Numbered from the stretch's first letter, positions 18,126 through 28,190 are shown. The stretch: DNA of 64,000 bases from Campylobacteraceae bacterium (GCA_027080995.1 JALWNT010000118.1:1-64000), one strand, 5' to 3'. Numbers and translations are program-made. The notes: generated by a model not told the origin, from the sequence alone.

Positions 18126-18191
18126 TAGAAAATCGCCGTCGTATCCGATATTGGTAAGGAGTTTTTCCAGGCAAATGGTCGAGTGGTTCAT
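18126..18191 (-). pseudogene. Relic of the 5' end of an HNH gene paralogous to 15667-16383
   Basis: MNHSTICLEKLLTNIGYDGDFLI vs MNQVTAIYLEKLLTDAGYDRHEL, with visible nucleotide similarity. Confidence 0.65.
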
Positions 18192-18442
18192 GCTCCTACA
18201 TTTTATCTGGCTCTTTCAAGCTTGGCCCCCCATCTCTTGATAAACTGCGATACTAGATAAAGCCATAATTTTGGGATTTTCATCAGCTTGGCCTCTAACT
18301 TGGCCCCCATCTTGGCCCCCTGGGATTTTCGCCTGAATCAGCAATATATATCCAGCTGAAAATCTCCCTGGAGGTATCGGCAAAGGCTGAAATCTTCTTC
18401 CATACCGAGTTTTCATCGGTTTGGATAAGGTTTTCTATCTGT

Positions 18443-20239
18443 TCATAGGTCATCATCATTCGGATAACTCTTCTTTCCCATAGCTTTTTCGATAAGTGCA
18501 AGCAGTCTTTGACGCCGATCTTCGATGAACTCATCGAATCTGTTTTCTCTTAACAATTTGGCCGAGAGCGCGTGACTTTCAAGTAGTTTATCCATCTCCT
18601 CGTCACTTAATTGCACCTGTTTTTCATGTTGGATTTTCGGTAAATAGACAGATGGAGCGTCCCCGCCGATTTTACGATTCGCTTTATACGAAATCGAAGT
18701 TTTGTTTAATATAGAGTCATACCTTTCCCGTGGAATGCCTTGTTTGATACACCAATCCTTTGGAAAAATATGATGGATATCCAGAGCGATTTCGTTGGCA
18801 TCGAGCTCTCGAATTGTCGCTTTCCAAAACCAATCTTTCGCGCCTTCCCGAAGAATCAAAACATTGATCCCCTTATATGCTGCACTGAGGCGCGAACGCA
18901 ACGTATCGAAACGCTCCTGCTGAAAGAAGGCATCTTTGACCGTCCGAGGGACCATTGCATCATCTTCGAACCATTGCAGCAGTTCTTCATAGTCGTTGGC
19001 CATCCGCGTTTCCACGGCTCCACCATACAGCTCACCCAACACTCCGCACCAGTACCATCTGCTTAATTTGTCGTAAATGCGAGGCTCGAGCCATCGATCC
19101 TGCAAGCGGGCCATAACCGCAGCGAGCGGAATAAGTTGTGTCGAATAGGGAAGTTCTTTACGCGCGTAGAAAGCCTCTTTTTTTAAAAATTTAGCCGCCT
19201 GTATGAAGCCTCTTTCCACTTCCGGTGCCCATTGTTTCCAGGATTCCAGAGGCAGTTGCAGGACGTCTCCTCTCTTTGCACTGACGGGTTTTGCCTGTTT
19301 GCCTGTTTTGCCTGCCTCGATATCGGCTTTTTTCAATTCGTGGGTATGAAGCAGGGTCACGGCCTGCAAAAACTCCGGTGCTTCAATACCTTTGAGCATC
19401 GGTTCTTTTTCGAGTCGCTCTTTGCGTGATTCGACATGGCGTATTTCCGAACCGAACCAGTCATCTCTCAAATTGTATCCGTCTGCGGCATAGCTTGCCG
19501 TAATAAGTTCAAAGACAGAAAGTGAAACACCTCCGGTATTGACTTTTTCAAACACCAGACACACCGCTTCTTTCGAAGTCTCCTTTTTCAATTCGATGAC
19601 AGGAATTTGATAGTTTCGAAAAGCGCTTAAAATCGTTTTTCGAAAATCCATATAAAGTTTTATCTTTTCCGGTGAAATTTCATAAAATATCTCTTCCCAT
19701 TCATCGGAATTCATCACCTGATCACATGGAAAATAGAGCTGCGCACATTCCAATTCCCGCGTAGAAAGATCCAAAACAACATCCCGTCCAAAATTGGTGC
19801 GGATCTGTCGATTTTCGTCGACCGCCACGATCGCTTCATCCAGTGCGTGGGGTGATTCCAACGCCTTTTGAATGTCAAAGTAATAGTGCCGTTTGATCGC
19901 TTTGCCCTTGTTGGTCCGGGTATTGACGGGCGAAGTGAGGTAGATAGCCTGAGTCAGTGTTGTTAGACGTTGTTGACCATCGAGAATGAGTTTTTCCGGG
20001 ACGGTATCAGGAGAGATCTCATGCTCCAACCCTTCCACGGGACGGGTTTGAAACCGAACTTCACCACCGGACTCAAGCAGCATCACCGCCCCGACTGGAA
20101 AGGAGCGTGCCACACTGACAAGCAAATCTTTGATATGGTCATCATCCCACACCCAACCCCGCTGAAAATCGGGAAGTTGAATTTTTCCGCTTTTGATATC
20201 TTTACAGAAGATCGGAAAGTAGAATTTTCGTACTGTCAA
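18443..20239 (-). CDS. DUF262 + C-terminal HNH-like (DUF1524) protein, GmrSD-type candidate defence nuclease
   Basis: IQLPDFQRGWVWDDDHIKDLLVSVARSFPVGAVMLL; KLILDGQQRLTTLTQ; IALDIHHIFPKDW. Confidence 0.85.
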   Translation of the reverse strand: MTVRKFYFPIFCKDIKSGKIQLPDFQRGWVWDDDHIKDLLVSVARSFPVGAVMLLESGGEVRFQTRPVEGLEHEISPDTVPEKLILDGQQRLTTLTQAIYLTSPVNTRTNKGKAIKRHYYFDIQKALESPHALDEAIVAVDENRQIRTNFGRDVVLDLSTRELECAQLYFPCDQVMNSDEWEEIFYEISPEKIKLYMDFRKTILSAFRNYQIPVIELKKETSKEAVCLVFEKVNTGGVSLSVFELITASYAADGYNLRDDWFGSEIRHVESRKERLEKEPMLKGIEAPEFLQAVTLLHTHELKKADIEAGKTGKQAKPVSAKRGDVLQLPLESWKQWAPEVERGFIQAAKFLKKEAFYARKELPYSTQLIPLAAVMARLQDRWLEPRIYDKLSRWYWCGVLGELYGGAVETRMANDYEELLQWFEDDAMVPRTVKDAFFQQERFDTLRSRLSAAYKGINVLILREGAKDWFWKATIRELDANEIALDIHHIFPKDWCIKQGIPRERYDSILNKTSISYKANRKIGGDAPSVYLPKIQHEKQVQLSDEEMDKLLESHALSAKLLRENRFDEFIEDRRQRLLALIEKAMGKKSYPNDDDL

Positions 20240-20343
20240 ACATTGTCATTTGTCATTTTTCTCCCTTGTCGATCTATCGTACTCCTCCGACACTAACTTT
20301 CGCGTCCTATTCTCTCCAGATTTTTATGACGGAAAAGAAAGGG

Positions 20344-21066
20344 TCAAAAAACGCCGGGATGGCTGGCATTGTTTTCGGTAGCTACGGCTGCAGCGGGAGC
20401 CGGCATATGCGGTTGGATCGGGACCATTTTTTTGAGATAGGCTTTGATGTGTGCCGGAGTCTTTTTGTTGACCCGGTATCCCACCTTTTGCAGATCGTAG
20501 TAGACGAAGGGAAGGTAATGCTCCCGGGTAACCACCACCTTGGTCTTGTGCGTCGCCCATTTGAACATCGTATTGGCCCCCTTTTCGCCTACGTGGATGC
20601 ATCCGTGGCTCATCGCGTTGGTGTTGCCCATATGGATGGCGTGTCCGCGGTTGGTGAAGAAGAGGGAGAAGTCCATATTATTGATCCCCTTGGGGTCCGG
20701 GTGGGCTTTGGACATATAATAGCGCTCTTTGCGCAGGACGCGGAAGATCCCCGAGGGGGTTTCGTGCCCCTCGGCCCCCGAGGAGATGGAGGCGGCCCAC
20801 CAGACCACCCCGTCACGATCGACGGCATACGCGGCTCCGTCGGCTCCTTTTTCCCGTAGAGAGACAACGATGAAATCCTTGCCTTTTAAATCGACTTTTT
20901 TCTCTTTCCCGTGATCGTCGATGACGGCAAACTCCGTTTTGCTCAACGGAATGACCCGACTACGGGTATTTTTGCTTTTGTCAACTTTGGCATTTGCCGC
21001 CGCCAGCGGTAAAAACATCAACGCTGTTGTCACTATCGTCAACCCTATCGTTTTCCAATTCCTCAC
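20344..21066 (-). CDS. L,D-transpeptidase (YkuD)
   Basis: HAIHMGNTNAMSHGCIHVG; signal peptide if GTG at 21066 is used. Confidence 0.85.
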   Translation of the reverse strand: MRNWKTIGLTIVTTALMFLPLAAANAKVDKSKNTRSRVIPLSKTEFAVIDDHGKEKKVDLKGKDFIVVSLREKGADGAAYAVDRDGVVWWAASISSGAEGHETPSGIFRVLRKERYYMSKAHPDPKGINNMDFSLFFTNRGHAIHMGNTNAMSHGCIHVGEKGANTMFKWATHKTKVVVTREHYLPFVYYDLQKVGYRVNKKTPAHIKAYLKKMVPIQPHMPAPAAAVATENNASHPGVF

Positions 21067-21169
21067 AAGCAAACTCCACTTTTTTTTGATTATAACGTCA
21101 AAGCCCTTCACGGTCAACTTACGATACAATCGATGCAGAAAAATCAGTGGACAGACAAGGAGCAATATA

Positions 21170-21430
21170 ATGAACAAAATATATCTAAGTACAGCAATCG
21201 TCATCGCCCTTTCATTGACGGGTTGCGGGATCAATACTTGGTACAATCCCGCCCCCACCGCCCCTGCCTCCAATGGCCTTTCACAAAAAAGCCCCGCCTA
21301 TCAGGAGGGCTACAAAGCAGGCTGCAAAACCGCCCAGGGAGAGTACACCAAAAGTTCCGAACGCTTCAACAATGACAGTGAATACCACGAGGGATGGTTC
21401 GCAGGCCGCAGTAGCTGCCAGGCACAGTAA
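21170..21430 (+). CDS. Small lipoprotein
   Basis: MNKIYLSTAIVIALSLTGCGINTWYNP, lipobox LTGC. Confidence 0.75.
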   Translation: MNKIYLSTAIVIALSLTGCGINTWYNPAPTAPASNGLSQKSPAYQEGYKAGCKTAQGEYTKSSERFNNDSEYHEGWFAGRSSCQAQ

Positions 21431-21465
21431 ACGGCCTGTCAAGCATATGAAAAACCGAAACGCGA

Positions 21466-22683
21466 ATGCAGTATAAATACAGGGGAATCGACCAAAGCGG
21501 TAAAAAAGTCAAAGGGCGCATCACCGCGCTGACTCTTGAAGAGGCCAAGCAGAAACTCCGCACTCAGGGAGTCTATTATGAAACGCTCAAGCCGGTAAGA
21601 GAATGGGGCTTTCGCTCTCTGATGGTGCGGAAGATGCCCGGATCGCTGCTTAGCGGCTTTTCCAGAGAGCTTTCAAGCTACCTCGGTTCGGGGATGACTG
21701 TCCTGACCGCTTTGAAACTGATGGAAAACCAGCATCGGGATGAAAAACACTACGCCGCCTTTCTCGGAGAAGTCCGCCGAGGAGTCGAAGAGGGGCAATC
21801 CCTCTACAAAGCACTTGCCAACCAGGATATCTATCTTCTGCCCGACTTTTTCCTTCAAAGCCTCAATGTCGCGGGCCAGAGCGGGAAAATGGTCGAAGTT
21901 CTCAGCAACATGGGCAACTTTTTCTCCATTCAGAGCAAAGTCCGCAAACAGGTGGCCAACGCAATGGCCTATCCGATCTTCATCTTCGTCGTGGCGATGG
22001 GGATGACGGGCTTTCTTATCTCCTACGTCGTTCCCAAGATCACGGGGATTTTCGAAGACACGGGGCAGGAGCTTCCCAAAATCACCCGGTTCGTGTTGGG
22101 ACTCAGCGATTTTCTCTCTCACCATTACCTCGGGCTGATTCTGGGCCTTCTTGGCATCGTTATCGCTCTCAAACTCTCCTACAGTCATTGGCAGGGCTTC
22201 AAACGTTTCATCGATGCGCTCCTGCTCAAAACACCTGTCATCGGCCCACTGATTCAAAACCACGAACTCGCCCGCTTCAGCTACATCCTCTCCCTGATGC
22301 TCGACTCGGGAGTCTCCTACGCGCAGGCGGTGCAGTTGGCCGGCACGACCTTCGGCAACGCCGCTTTGCAGGATCTCTTCGACCAGGCGGCGCAGAAGGT
22401 GGTCGAAGGAAACAAGCTCTCCAACGCTCTGTATCTAAGCAAAGGCGTCAAACTCAAACGAAACTTCATGCAATCACTGGCCCTGGGCGAAGAGTCCAGC
22501 GAAGTCGCTTCCGTCATGCTCAATCTCTCCAAACTCTACAGCGAGGAGAACGAAGACCGGCTCAAAATACTTCTAAGCCTGATGGAGCCTCTGATGATGC
22601 TCCTCATCGGCGGCATTGTCGGTGTGATAGTTATGGCAATGCTTTTGCCGATCTTCAGTATGAACCTGGGGGCGAAGATTTGA
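21466..22683 (+). CDS. gspF: Type II secretion system inner membrane protein GspF
   Basis: MQYKYRGIDQSGKKVKGRI; SRELSSYLGSGMTVLTALKLM; paired GspF domains. Confidence 0.93.
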   Translation: MQYKYRGIDQSGKKVKGRITALTLEEAKQKLRTQGVYYETLKPVREWGFRSLMVRKMPGSLLSGFSRELSSYLGSGMTVLTALKLMENQHRDEKHYAAFLGEVRRGVEEGQSLYKALANQDIYLLPDFFLQSLNVAGQSGKMVEVLSNMGNFFSIQSKVRKQVANAMAYPIFIFVVAMGMTGFLISYVVPKITGIFEDTGQELPKITRFVLGLSDFLSHHYLGLILGLLGIVIALKLSYSHWQGFKRFIDALLLKTPVIGPLIQNHELARFSYILSLMLDSGVSYAQAVQLAGTTFGNAALQDLFDQAAQKVVEGNKLSNALYLSKGVKLKRNFMQSLALGEESSEVASVMLNLSKLYSEENEDRLKILLSLMEPLMMLLIGGIVGVIVMAMLLPIFSMNLGAKI

Positions 22684-22883
22684 TCATGGCGCCTTTGGCA
22701 CCGTTATTGGTTATTGGTATATTGGGGAGTGTTTTTAAACACAGGATGGTTGATTGACACAAACAGACTCTGTTGACACTTCTTCTTTGTAAAGATAATG
22801 TGGAACCAGAGCCGCCGATTCTGGATTTTTGGAGCGGACAGACTCTGCGTTAATTCTTTTCCATTACCTTGTTTATTGTCAGT

Positions 22884-25259
22884 TTACTGACAACCGACGC
22901 ACTCCATACTCCGGTCTTCGACGCCCTCTTCGGCGGCGGCGGCTTCGGGGGATTGGCTGCGGAGGTAATAGGTAGACTTCAGGCCGAATTTCCACGCCTC
23001 CATATAAATCTCGTTGAGGTAGCGGCCGCTCGCTTTGTCGAGGCGGATGAAGATATTGAGACTCTGCCCCTGATCGATCCACTTCTGACGGATCGCCCCG
23101 GCACGCACCAGCAGCCGCTGATCGAGATCGTAGCTCGGGGTGTAGTAGGCCCAGGTATCGGGATTGAGATTGGGGACGACAACGGGGATCATCCCCGAGA
23201 GGTTCTCTTCGTACCATTTGCGCTTGTAGACCGGTTCGATCGCCTGGGTCGTCCCGGTGAGGATCGAAATGGAGCTTGTCGGAGCGATCGCCATCAGGTA
23301 GCCGTTGCGCATTCCATCCTTTTTGACTTTTTCCTTGAGCGCCAGCCAATCGTGGGTATAGCCAAAAAGCCCTCCCCTATCCACCAGCTTGCACGCTTCG
23401 GGATTGGCTTTGTCGATGGGGAAGATCCCCTTGGACCAGTCGGAGCCTTCGAAGTTCGGATAGGTCCCCTTCTCCAGCGCGAGATCGCTCGAGGCGCGAA
23501 TTGCATAATAGCTGATCGATTCCATCACTTCGTCGATCTTGTGGAAATGCTCGTCACTGCCCCACTCGATTCCCGCTTCGGCCAGCATCTGTGCTTCGCC
23601 CATCACCCCCAAGCCGATGGAACGGCTTTTTTGATTGGTCTTTTTGACCTTGGCCAGGGGGTAGAAATTGAGATCGATGACATTGTCGAGCATACGAATC
23701 GCTGTCGGAACAACCCGGGCGATATCTTCGACACTGTTGATCTTGGAGAGGTTGATGGAAGCGAGGTTACAAACCGCGGTCTCCCCGTCGATCGCTTCCT
23801 TCTCCACCATCCAGATCTTCCGACCGTCGAGTGTATCGAGCGCGGTGATCTTCTTGGCGGGTTTCGTCACACCGCTGTCAACCGTCACCACCTCTTCCTC
23901 TTCGAAATAGGTTGTCGACTGATCCTCGAAGATGACTTTGACACGGTAGTGGTTGGGAGAAGTGTTTTGAAAGATCTCGGTGCAGAGGTTGGAGCTGCGG
24001 ATCACTCCCGCATGACGATTGGGGTTGGCACGGTTGGCGGCATCTTTGAAGCAGAGAAAAGGATTGCCGGTTTCGAAATAGCTGCGCAACACCTCTTTCC
24101 AGAGCTGCTTGGCGGAGACGACCTCTTTTGTCAAGCTCTCATCCTTCTCCAGCTCTTCATAGCGCCGTTCAAACTCTTCACCGTAAAGCTCTGTCAACTC
24201 CCGAACCTCGTAAGGATCAAAGAGTGTCCAGATCGCATCCTCCTGCACCCGTTTCATAAAGAGGTCGTTGATCCATAGAGCCGGGAAGAGATCATGTGCC
24301 CGGCGGCGCTCCTCCCCCGAGTTTTTCTTCAGATCCAGAAATTCGCGAATGTCGATGTGCCAGGGCTCGATGTAGACGGCGATGGCTCCTTTGCGGGTGC
24401 CGAGTTGATCGACGGCGATGGCGACATCGTTGGCGATCTTGAGGAAGGGGACGATCCCGCCGGCGGCGTGTTTGTGGCCGTCGATGTAAGAGCCCATTCC
24501 CCGCACCTGCGTCCAGTCCCAGCCGATCCCGCCTCCGAATTTGGACAGCAGCGCCATCTCTTTGTAACCGTCGAAGATCCCCTCGATGTTGTCGGGAGTC
24601 GAGCCGATATAGCAGGAGCTGAGCTGATGGCGGGTCGTCCGGGCATTGGAGAGGGTGGGTGTAGCGGCCATCACCTCGAATTTGCTGAGAATATCGTAGA
24701 ACTTCTTCGCCCAGGTCTGGCAGTCGAACTCGTTCTGAGCCAGGAACATCGCCACGGCCATAAAAAGATGCTGGGGTAGCTCGATGGGTTTGCCCTCCCG
24801 ATCCTTGAGCAGATAGCGATCGTAGAGCGTCCGGATTCCCAGGTAGGTAAATTGAAGATCCCGTTCGGGCTTGATGTAGTCGTTGAGATCGTCGAGGTCG
24901 TACTTTTCCTTGAGCCCCAAAAGGATACGTCCCTCCTTTTCACCCCGCTCGAAATACTCCCGCAGATGGATATACCCGGTATAGCCGGAGACCTTGTGAT
25001 AGATATCGTAGAGGAAGAGCCGTGCCGCGACATAGGTCCAGTTGGGACGGTCGATATCGATCTTGTCGACGGCGGTTTTGATGAGAGCGAGCTGGATCTC
25101 TTCGGTCTTCATCATATCTTGAAACTGAAGCTTGGCATCAACCTCCAGTTCGCTCTGGCTGACCCCTTCGAGACCCTCGACGGCGGCGGAAGTGTATTTC
25201 TGAATCTTGCTGACGTCCAGACTTTCAACGCGGCCGTTTCGCTTGACTACTCGGATCAT
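22884..25259 (-). CDS. nrdA: Ribonucleoside-diphosphate reductase alpha subunit
   Basis: ATP cone MIRVVKRNGRVESLDVSKI; SSCYIGSTPDNIEG; AVCNLASINLSKI; APTSSISILTGTTQAIEPVY; C-terminal ECVGCQ. Confidence 0.95.
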   Translation of the reverse strand: MIRVVKRNGRVESLDVSKIQKYTSAAVEGLEGVSQSELEVDAKLQFQDMMKTEEIQLALIKTAVDKIDIDRPNWTYVAARLFLYDIYHKVSGYTGYIHLREYFERGEKEGRILLGLKEKYDLDDLNDYIKPERDLQFTYLGIRTLYDRYLLKDREGKPIELPQHLFMAVAMFLAQNEFDCQTWAKKFYDILSKFEVMAATPTLSNARTTRHQLSSCYIGSTPDNIEGIFDGYKEMALLSKFGGGIGWDWTQVRGMGSYIDGHKHAAGGIVPFLKIANDVAIAVDQLGTRKGAIAVYIEPWHIDIREFLDLKKNSGEERRRAHDLFPALWINDLFMKRVQEDAIWTLFDPYEVRELTELYGEEFERRYEELEKDESLTKEVVSAKQLWKEVLRSYFETGNPFLCFKDAANRANPNRHAGVIRSSNLCTEIFQNTSPNHYRVKVIFEDQSTTYFEEEEVVTVDSGVTKPAKKITALDTLDGRKIWMVEKEAIDGETAVCNLASINLSKINSVEDIARVVPTAIRMLDNVIDLNFYPLAKVKKTNQKSRSIGLGVMGEAQMLAEAGIEWGSDEHFHKIDEVMESISYYAIRASSDLALEKGTYPNFEGSDWSKGIFPIDKANPEACKLVDRGGLFGYTHDWLALKEKVKKDGMRNGYLMAIAPTSSISILTGTTQAIEPVYKRKWYEENLSGMIPVVVPNLNPDTWAYYTPSYDLDQRLLVRAGAIRQKWIDQGQSLNIFIRLDKASGRYLNEIYMEAWKFGLKSTYYLRSQSPEAAAAEEGVEDRSMECVGCQ

Positions 25260-25473
25260 TCTGGCTCCTGGAATCGGAATTCTTCCCGTACGACACACCC
25301 CGGAATTCCGACAGATTTTTTTGAAAAATGGACAGATTTATCACTGGGTGATCGTGGGTATAAAGGAGATAGATTTTACTGAAAAATTGATAAGAAAGAG
25401 AAGAAAATAAAGCTGAAATTTTATTGAAAATAATCTAATGAAATCCAAGAGCCCCCAAAGAGCTCTCAGTTGA

Positions 25474-26802
25474 TCAACCGAAGACCCTTTCGAAAATTTT
25501 ATCGACGTTTTTGGTGTAGTAGCTGTAGTCGAAAGCCTCTCGGATCTGCGCTTCGCTCAGCTTGCTGCGCAACTCTTCATCAGCCAGGAGGTATTGCAGG
25601 AAGAGGCTCTCCCCTTTTTCGTTGACCGGAGGCTTGCCCTGCTGCAATGCCTCCCAGACTTTCATGGCGTTACGCTGGACGATCTTGTAAGCCTGTTCTC
25701 GGCTGACACCAGCCTTGGGCAGCTCCAGCAGGATTCGCTGACTAAAGACCAGGCCACCGGTGAGATTGAGGTTTTTAAGCATATTCTCGGGCATTACCGT
25801 CAAATTGGCAATGACATTGTTGAAACGATACAGCATAAAGTCGGAAGTGACGAAACTGTCGGGAAGCCAAAAACGCTCGGTGGAACTGTGAGAGATATCC
25901 CGCTCGTGCCAGAGAGCGACATTCTCCATCGCAGGAACGACATAGGCCCGGATGATCCGTGCCAGGCCGGTGATGTTCTCCGTCAGGATCGGGTTGCGCT
26001 TGTGGGGCATGGCCGAAGATCCCTTCTGCCCCTTGGCGAAATACTCCTCGGCTTCGTAGACCTCGGTCCGCTGCCAGTGGCGCACCTGCACGGCAAACTT
26101 CTCGATAGAGCTGGCCAGCAGCGCCAACGCCGAAGCCAAGCGGGCGTAGCGGTCTCGCTGGATCACTTGATTGCTCACCGGAGCCGGCTTGAGCCCCAAC
26201 TCTTCACAGGCGATCTCTTCGAGTTCCAGAGGGGCGTGGGCGAAGTTGCCCATCGCGCCGCTGATCTGTCCGACGGCGATCACCTCCATGGTCTGCTCCA
26301 GATTTTCCAGATGCCGCCGCAACTCGTCGTACCATACCGCCAAGACAAGACCGAAAGTGATGGGCTCGCCGTGAATCCCGTGGCTGCGTCCGACCATCAG
26401 AGTATATTTGTGCTCCATCGCCCGCTTTTTGACCGACTCCATCACCATTTTGACATCTTCGATGATCAGCTCCAGGGAATCCCGCATCTGGAGTGCCACG
26501 GCGGTATCCACGGTGTCGGAGCTGGTCATTCCGTAGTGAAACCAACGGCTCTCCTCTCCCAGGCTCTCGGCAACGCTGGTGGTAAAAGCGATCAGGTCAT
26601 GACGTGTCTCCGCCTCGATCTCGTCGATCCTCTCTACAGAGAACGTGGCGTTCTCGACGATCTTCTTCGCATCCTCATCCGGGATAAGCCCCAACTTGTT
26701 CCAGGCTTTGACCACCGCCTTTTCCACTTCAAGCCAGGCGGCATAGCGCGCCTCCTGGGTCCACTTCTCTTTCATCTCTTTGCGTGCGTATCTTTCTACC
26801 AC
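25474..26802 (-). CDS. purB: Adenylosuccinate lyase
   Basis: GSSAMPHKRNPILTENITGLAR. Confidence 0.96.
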   Translation of the reverse strand: MVERYARKEMKEKWTQEARYAAWLEVEKAVVKAWNKLGLIPDEDAKKIVENATFSVERIDEIEAETRHDLIAFTTSVAESLGEESRWFHYGMTSSDTVDTAVALQMRDSLELIIEDVKMVMESVKKRAMEHKYTLMVGRSHGIHGEPITFGLVLAVWYDELRRHLENLEQTMEVIAVGQISGAMGNFAHAPLELEEIACEELGLKPAPVSNQVIQRDRYARLASALALLASSIEKFAVQVRHWQRTEVYEAEEYFAKGQKGSSAMPHKRNPILTENITGLARIIRAYVVPAMENVALWHERDISHSSTERFWLPDSFVTSDFMLYRFNNVIANLTVMPENMLKNLNLTGGLVFSQRILLELPKAGVSREQAYKIVQRNAMKVWEALQQGKPPVNEKGESLFLQYLLADEELRSKLSEAQIREAFDYSYYTKNVDKIFERVFG

Positions 26803-26925
26803 TTACTTCCCTTTCACGGTGTATCTTCCCAGGCAACTTCCAGCCCAATAGACCAATAACCAATACACCAATAACAAAATAAAATTGGCTACTATTCTAC
26901 TCAAAAGCCCGTGAAGGAGTCCTGA

Positions 26926-27900
26926 TTGCCTTTCGTTCTCAAGCGTTTTGAACTAAAAGAAGAGACTCTCGCATTCGTCTGGCTGATGCGCACCTTCGGA
27001 ATCACCCAGGGGGAAGCTCAGCGGATCATCGACCGGGGTCGCCTGCTCTGTCGCGGAGAGACCCTGCCGGACAAATCGGCCCGGATCTCCGGCGAGGTCG
27101 AGGTGGTTTATTTCGAAGCGCAAAGCCGGGGCAATCTGCCGATCCTGACCACTCCGGACTTCTATCTTTTCGACAAACCCAGCGGCGTGCTGGTCCACCC
27201 CAAAAAGATGACGACCCCCTACTCCATGCTCGATGAAGTCCGCCATTTCGGCGGACAACACGCCAATGCCGTCCATCGGATCGACAAAGAGACCTCAGGC
27301 CTGCTCCTGGCCAGCCGCCACAAAGAGGCGGAGCGTTTTCTCAAAGGGGCTTTTGAGCGCAAAGCGATCCAAAAGAGCTATCGTGCCTGGGTCCAGGGCA
27401 GAGTCGAGAAACCTTTCAGCGTCGACGCTCCGATCCTCCTCAACAATGACTATGGACCGACTAAACACAAGGTCTTCATACACCGTTCAGGCAAAAGGGC
27501 TTACACCACTTTTCATCCTATCCAATACGATAAAACCCTCGACGCCACCCTGCTCGAGTGCATCCCCCATACCGGTCGTACCCATCAAATTCGCATTCAT
27601 TTGTTTCACGTGAAACATCCCATCTTGGGCGATCCCATCTACGGAACAAGCTACGAAGTAGCCGAAGCCTATTTGGAAGAGCGTTTAAGCCCTGAAGAAC
27701 GACAACGACACACTGGAGCAGATCGCCTAATGCTGCACGCTTATTCTGTGGAATTCGATTACAAACAACACTGGAGGCTCTTTAGCCGCAACGACTTTTC
27801 TCAGGAAAAAACAGCGATTACCCCACCCGGTAAGAGAGAATTCAATTTGACGAACGGGTGGAAAATAGAAAGCGAAAAGCCTGAAGAGGTTTTGTCTTGA
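26926..27900 (+). CDS. RluA-family pseudouridine synthase
   Basis: VHRIDKETSGLLLASR; TGRTHQIRIHLFHVKHPILGDPIYG; TTG start after AAGGAG. Confidence 0.92.
   Translation: MPFVLKRFELKEETLAFVWLMRTFGITQGEAQRIIDRGRLLCRGETLPDKSARISGEVEVVYFEAQSRGNLPILTTPDFYLFDKPSGVLVHPKKMTTPYSMLDEVRHFGGQHANAVHRIDKETSGLLLASRHKEAERFLKGAFERKAIQKSYRAWVQGRVEKPFSVDAPILLNNDYGPTKHKVFIHRSGKRAYTTFHPIQYDKTLDATLLECIPHTGRTHQIRIHLFHVKHPILGDPIYGTSYEVAEAYLEERLSPEERQRHTGADRLMLHAYSVEFDYKQHWRLFSRNDFSQEKTAITPPGKREFNLTNGWKIESEKPEEVLS
27602..27617. promoter_or_regulatory. parS (ParB-binding) site
   Basis: TGTTTCACGTGAAACA, perfect 16-bp palindrome. Confidence 0.92.
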
Positions 27901-27907
27901 AATGCTT

Positions 27908-28179
27908 TATTACCGCACCAACTATATACCTCAAACATTGAGAGAATGAGACGAGGGAAGATGTGCGTAAAGAAATCTGAAGGACTACCCGTAGGTAATT
28001 CAATGATTTATTTGCGTGCAGATTGCCTCGTATCGTTCTCCCCGAAGGGTGAGGCACTTTCGCCCATAGGCTGCGTTGGATTTTCTTGAATTCGCTTAGG
28101 CGAGTCCTGCAAAAATCCGCCTTGCCTATGAACGAAATTGCCTCATCAATGTTTGAGGTATATAATTGGTGCGGTAATA
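27908..28179. repeat. ~272-bp MITE-like element with 34-bp terminal inverted repeats
   Basis: TATTACCGCACCAACTATATACCTCAAACATTGA at 27908-27941; its reverse complement at 28146-28179 matches 33/34. Confidence 0.85.
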
Positions 28180-28190
28180 TCTATGAGGCG

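Noticed and set aside
23600-24000. ~55-aa insertion in NrdA between SNLCTEI and AVCNLASINLS, considered as intein/HEN remnant
   Set aside because: No intein splice motifs; a similar insertion is, to my recollection, normal in Campylobacterota NrdA.
22869-24278. 469-aa + strand ORF opposite nrdA
   Set aside because: Antisense shadow of nrdA.
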